Assembly: GCF_000741775.1 (NCBI RefSeq)
Contig: NZ_JGZR01000002.1
Coordinates: 62,001 to 126,000, forward strand
Reading direction: 5' to 3'
Length of the DNA: 64,000 bases
Origin: Bifidobacterium subtile
Lineage (GTDB): Bacteria > Actinomycetota > Actinomycetes > Actinomycetales > Bifidobacteriaceae
A model generated the notes under the pieces. It saw only the letters and a list, made by a program, of their open reading frames with translations. It had not been told where the DNA came from and made no database searches. Made by a program: the position numbers and the translations under genes. Shown here one piece after another: positions 61,093-64,000 of the stretch (the stretch's first letter is position 1; every line of letters begins with the position of its first letter).

Positions 61093-61297
61093 TATCCGCA
61101 TTATGTGAGGCGTTAAACCGGTGTTGCCTAGGTCTATCTGCGTTGTGTGAGGCGTTATTTCGAGGAGGCCTGAGTATCGGGCGTTCCAAAACCGCCGTTT
61201 ACAGTCAGCGATACTCGGGGTACCAAGGAATTAGCGCCTCACACAACGCAGATAGACCTCCGCAGGGGTGAACTAACGACTCACATAACGCAGATAG
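61093..61297. repeat. 205-bp nested inverted-repeat element, copy C
   Basis: Outer left arm 61093-61116, inner left 61130-61158, inner right 61231-61264, outer right 61272-61297. The inner arms read GCGTTGTGTGAGGCG and CGCCTCACACAACGC: the G-C pair that replaces A-T of the other copies is present on both arms. The core carries GAGTATC and GATACTC as a stem and GATACTCGGGGTACC, close to copy A. Confidence 0.85.
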
Positions 61298-61539
61298 CTG
61301 GGATTTCTTGGAATCATCCTTGTGAGCGTTGCATGGGAGGTCGGTCTGTCGCGTTTGCTGGAAGCATATGTTCAGGCACATAGGGGATTGCGGCGGAATC
61401 TCTCTGGCGGTGCGCTAGCATCATGCGGAGGCTGGCGGAGCGGGAACGCGAATATCGCGCGGACTTCGCCGAGGTGCTGCTCAAACGCATGTCCGACTCC
61501 CATACCGCTCGTTCGCTGGCAATGCTTCGGTCTTGAATC

Positions 61540-61609
61540 CGTAATATCTTGACGTCGTAGACGACAAGATGTGTACAGAACTTGTCGTCTACGACGTCAA
61601 GATATTACG
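61540..61609. repeat. 29-bp perfect inverted repeat, 12-base loop
   Basis: Bases 61540-61568 are the exact complement of 61581-61609 over a 12-base loop. The arm includes GTAATATCTTGACGTCGTAG. There is no gene close on either side, so a simple terminator role is not obvious. It is unrelated in sequence to the other repeats. Confidence 0.85.
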
Positions 61610-61684
61610 CGACGCCAATCGAATCGTGGACAACGTCAGGGCTCAACTGTGTCGGGAAATGTCAGCACCCTGTCCGCCAATTGC

Positions 61685-61993
61685 TTATGACGCCTGCTGC
61701 ATGAGCTCGAAGAGCTGCTCGCTGGTGGGGTGGCGCAGCGCTGCGTGGTTGACGCCGTCGGCGAGGACGATGACGCGGTCGGCGGTGGCGGCGAGATCGA
61801 AGTCGTGCGTGACCATGATGAGCGAGCTGCGCGGCGTGATTCCGGCGCGCATGAGCTGCATCACCGATTTGGCAGTGGCGGGGCCGAGCGAACCGGTCGG
61901 CTCGGCGGCGAAGAGAATCGCGGTCGCAAGAATCAGCGCCAGCCACGATTCCACATCTCTCGCCACGGAACGCACCACCAGCTTGATGAGCAA
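61685..61993 (-). pseudogene. chimeric remnant of an ABC transporter
   Basis: The 102-residue frame joins two unrelated pieces. Residues 1-28 (MLIKLVVRSVARDVESWLAL) look like the start of an FtsX-type permease. From residue 30 (AEPTGSLGPATAKSVMQLMR to IMVTHDFDLAATADRVIVLA) it is the C-terminal part of an ABC ATPase, beginning inside Walker B/D-loop with Asp replaced by Ala. No Walker A or signature motif is present, so it cannot be a working ATPase. A deletion that fused a permease gene to an ATPase gene explains it. An ISL3 element lies 68 bases upstream of its start. Confidence 0.75.
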
Positions 61994-62060
61994 CGCGAGC
62001 CCCCCCTGTTGATTTCCACCACGGTATTGCCTTGTGGTACATTGTAGCGCTTGTAAATCA

Positions 62061-62085
62061 AGGCTTTTCGCTGTTTGTGGTGGGC
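62061..62085 (+). repeat. left terminal inverted repeat of the IS
   Basis: This 25-bp arm is the exact reverse complement of 63371-63395. It starts AAGGCTTTTCGC; the true end may be two bases further in (GGCTTTT), as is usual for ISL3 elements. Confidence 0.9.
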
Positions 62086-62090
62086 GGTTG

Positions 62091-63326
62091 TTAGTTGGTG
62101 GTGACGGCTTTGAGGTCGAGGTTGCTGCTGTTGAGGTAGATCATGGTGGCGAAGTAGTCCATGTTGCGCAATCCTCTGGCTCGCCGTTTGATGTTCTGGA
62201 TGATGCTGTTGAGGCCTTCCAGGATCGCGTTGGCGTAGGGGTGATGGAAGTAGGCCATGATCTCATGGCAGTGCCGGCGGATGAGGGCGGCGAATCGTTT
62301 CATGGGCTCGAGCCTGGAGCGCGTCATCCACGAGCACAGCCGGGTCAGGCCGCCGTACGCCCCGGCCGGGCTTTGGCTGTCCTGGTAGATGTCCCGCAGG
62401 GTCTCGCGCATCCGGCAGGCGCGCGCCGTCTTCAGCCGCTGCCTCATCAGGTTGCGCTTGGTCTGCAGACGGGCCGGCGAGAGGCTGCGCTCGTTGCCCA
62501 GCCACAGGTATTTGGTCTTCTTCAGGAGCTTGTTCCCTCGTCCTTGCGTCTTCCCGACTTCGTCGACGGCCTCGTTGGCGTGCTTGATGACATGGAACCT
62601 GTCCACGATGCGCCTGGCGTTGGGCAGGTGCTCGCGCACTCCTTTCTGCAAGCCCAGGCTCATGTCGCACGTCACCGAGCGCACGTACTCGGGCACGCCG
62701 TTGTGATCCATGAAATCCCGGGCGAACCGCTCGACCGTAGAGGAGTCCTTGCCGGGCGTCACGTCGACCACGTCATGCTCCGCCGGGTCGGCGACCACCG
62801 TGATGTAGCCGTGGCCCTTCCTGCTGGTCTCGTCGATGCCGATCGCCTCCGCTCCCGTGCAGTCCAGGAGTCGGCGGGCCTCTTGCGCGTAATGCGCGAT
62901 GAAGCGCCACAGGCGGGTGTCGCTCTGCCCAACGAGCCCGGCCAGCACGCTTACCGGCATGTGCTTGGCCAGCTCCACGGCCCACGCCTCGAACAGGAGC
63001 GTGAACCCGCTGCCCGGACGCGCCCAAGGCGCTCCAACCGTTCCGACACCGTGCTGCGAGCAGATGACGCGCGGCACGGCGGCGTGGATGAACGCCTTGT
63101 ACCGGAAGAAGTCCAAATGCCGCCACACCCGCTCGCGCGTGTCATGCACCATGCAATCCGCCTGGACGCACCCATCCTGGGGACAGGGGAAACGAGACCC
63201 GGGCTCGAAACCGATCCCCATATGCAGCTCACGGCCGCCGTCCTCGACGTCCCGGAACTGCACAGACCCGACCTTCCAAGGATCCGGCAACTGCAGCGCG
63301 GCAGTAAACAAATTCGCAGTATCCAT
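62091..63326 (-). CDS. ISL3-family transposase
   Basis: The 411-residue protein has an N-terminal zinc-finger-like region (CPQDGCVQADC, residues about 48-58), a helix-turn-helix, and the DDE core: IGIDETSRKGHGYITVV, then VTCDMSLGLQ and RRIVDRFHVIKHANEAV, and a C-terminal acidic residue in NAILEGLNSIIQNIKRRARG. All are typical of DDE_Tnp_ISL3. The frame is intact over the family's usual length, so the element may still be mobile. It ends 6 bases inside the left repeat. Confidence 0.96.
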   Translation of the reverse strand: MDTANLFTAALQLPDPWKVGSVQFRDVEDGGRELHMGIGFEPGSRFPCPQDGCVQADCMVHDTRERVWRHLDFFRYKAFIHAAVPRVICSQHGVGTVGAPWARPGSGFTLLFEAWAVELAKHMPVSVLAGLVGQSDTRLWRFIAHYAQEARRLLDCTGAEAIGIDETSRKGHGYITVVADPAEHDVVDVTPGKDSSTVERFARDFMDHNGVPEYVRSVTCDMSLGLQKGVREHLPNARRIVDRFHVIKHANEAVDEVGKTQGRGNKLLKKTKYLWLGNERSLSPARLQTKRNLMRQRLKTARACRMRETLRDIYQDSQSPAGAYGGLTRLCSWMTRSRLEPMKRFAALIRRHCHEIMAYFHHPYANAILEGLNSIIQNIKRRARGLRNMDYFATMIYLNSSNLDLKAVTTN

Positions 63327-63370
63327 GCCCCCAACCTACCCGAAACACACCCAGCCACCAACCAACCCCA

Positions 63371-63395
63371 CCCACCACAAACAGCGAAAAGCCTT
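63371..63395 (-). repeat. right terminal inverted repeat of the IS
   Basis: This 25-bp arm is the exact reverse complement of 62061-62085. The transposase start lies 44 bases inside. Confidence 0.9.
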
Positions 63396-63427
63396 ATTTT
63401 TATTGATACTGCAGCTTATGCGGCTGC

Positions 63428-64000
63428 TTACTCATCGAGTATTGCTTCACTTTCGCCACGCCGCCGCACGAGCACCTGATAGGCGGCCAGCAGCGCGGCG
63501 ATCCAGATGGGGCCGACGATGACGGCGACTACGTAGCCGGGCGAGAAGCACATGAGCACGACTACGGCTGCGAGGAAGGCGAGCACTGCCCACGGCGTGA
63601 CGCTGGCGAATGGCAGCGTGAATTGCAGCTGGTCGAGCGCCTTTCGGCCTGTCTTGCCCGCCAACGATCCCGGACCTTTGCCCGCAGCGACGCAGCGGCG
63701 GAAATGATGTTCGGTGATCATGATAATCGTCCAGTTGATCATGCCGGCGATGGTGGCGATGCTCATCAGGTAGTTGAAGGCGAACTGCGGCCACAGGAAC
63801 ACTACGACCACGGCCAGCGCGGTGACGGCGGCCGACGTGAGCACGCCGGCAATCGGCACGCCATTGCTATTGAGCTTGCCGAGGTATTTGGGTGCGTTGC
63901 CTTGTCTGGACAGCGAGTAGAGCATGCGCGAATTCGCGTACAGCCCGGAATTGTAGACGCTCATCACGGCGGTAAGGCATACAAAATTGAGGATTCCGGC
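63428..64000 (-). CDS. APC-superfamily amino-acid permease (3' part)
   Basis: The last 190 residues are in the window, and the frame is open at base 64000. It starts within a membrane helix (AGILNFVCLTAVMSVYNSGLYA), followed by the conserved cytoplasmic SRMLYSLSRQGNAPKYLGKL loop of CycA/GabP-like permeases, and then four more membrane helices. A short cytoplasmic tail ends RRRGESEAILDE. It imports an amino acid by proton symport; the substrate is not evident. It ends 33 bases from the right end of the IS, which has not disrupted it. Confidence 0.9.
   Translation of the reverse strand, partial: AGILNFVCLTAVMSVYNSGLYANSRMLYSLSRQGNAPKYLGKLNSNGVPIAGVLTSAAVTALAVVVVFLWPQFAFNYLMSIATIAGMINWTIIMITEHHFRRCVAAGKGPGSLAGKTGRKALDQLQFTLPFASVTPWAVLAFLAAVVVLMCFSPGYVVAVIVGPIWIAALLAAYQVLVRRRGESEAILDE

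Larger units (their letters stand above)
60813..61684. other. accessory region without a confident gene
   Basis: This 872-bp stretch holds element copy C (61093-61297) and a very stable hairpin (61540-61609). A 50-codon open stretch at 61384-61536 (reading MRRLAEREREYRADFAEVLL in part) may be a gene fragment, but there is no start signal and no recognised family. Otherwise no gene, tRNA or promoter is recognised. Confidence 0.5.
62061..63395 (-). mobile_element. ISL3-family insertion sequence
   Basis: The 1,335-bp element has perfect 25-bp terminal inverted repeats (62061-62085 and 63371-63395; AAGGCTTTTCGCTGTTTGTG...) and one transposase gene that fills it. The 8-bp flanks (TGTAAATC on the left, ATTTTTAT on the right) do not match, so there is no visible target duplication, whatever the exact end is set to. 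Confidence 0.93.

Noticed and set aside
61384..61536. Short plus-strand frame reading MRRLAEREREYRADFAEVLL
   Set aside because: Looks protein-like but is only about 37 codons from its ATG, has no ribosome binding site and ends at a hairpin; kept only as a possible gene fragment.
61569..62012. 147-codon plus-strand frame
   Set aside because: It starts in the loop of a perfect hairpin and is antisense to the ABC remnant, which has the recognisable protein motifs.

Overview
The window is about 64 kb of a high-GC actinobacterial chromosome, very probably a Bifidobacterium or a close relative. The signs are a groEL without groES preceded by two CIRCE operators, a clpC next to a tandem universal stress protein, a DUF3516 Ski2-type helicase, an NAD+-dependent ligA directly ahead of pyrB-pyrI-pyrC-pyrF-pyrE, a polyphosphate glucokinase, and a one-polypeptide ECF transporter module downstream of an FMN-riboswitch-controlled riboflavin-type S component. 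Species is not assigned. I found no rRNA, tRNA or CRISPR array.

Layout. 1-6.7 kb: minus-strand run MoxR ATPase - DUF58 - small membrane protein - two vWA proteins - single-TM basic/Gln-rich protein, each pair sharing stop/start bases, followed by two small Ala-rich helical proteins (the second cut by the window edge). 6.8-11.1 kb: ung, a LytR_C-domain protein, cspA, CIRCE-groEL and an orphan WXG100 protein. 11.2-14.9 kb: a TPM-domain membrane protein and an OmpR-type two-component pair with an 11-bp-phased repeat ahead of it. 15.1-25.4 kb: CspB-like protein, DUF3027, tandem USP, clpC, a 64-bp perfect palindrome, DUF349 protein, hisS, aspS. 25.6-29.5 kb: glutamate-type ABC importer (ATPase, lipoprotein, two permeases). 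29.7-38 kb: NagD-like HAD, Ski2-like helicase, rarA, D-2-hydroxyacid dehydrogenase, amidohydrolase. 38.1-41.5 kb: EcfA-EcfA'-EcfT fusion and RibU with FMN riboswitch and promoter. 41.7-50.8 kb: nitroreductase, polyphosphate glucokinase, aminotransferase, a large polytopic membrane protein and a large uncharacterised TPR-like protein. 51-59.2 kb: ligA and the pyrimidine genes, without pyrK or pyrD between pyrF and pyrE. 59.2-64 kb: accessory stretch with a DUF559 endonuclease-like gene lying between two copies of a structured repeat, a very stable hairpin, a chimeric ABC-transporter remnant, an ISL3-family insertion sequence and the 3' part of an amino-acid permease gene.

The most unusual signal is intergenic: a ~205-bp element present three times (33.6, 59.3 and 61.1 kb) made of four ~24-bp arms in nested inverted order round a conserved core, with paired base changes between copies that keep the arms complementary. 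Two of the copies bracket the DUF559 gene. A second family of ~50-bp hairpins occurs three times, and another nested palindrome precedes ligA. Functions of these elements are unknown to me.
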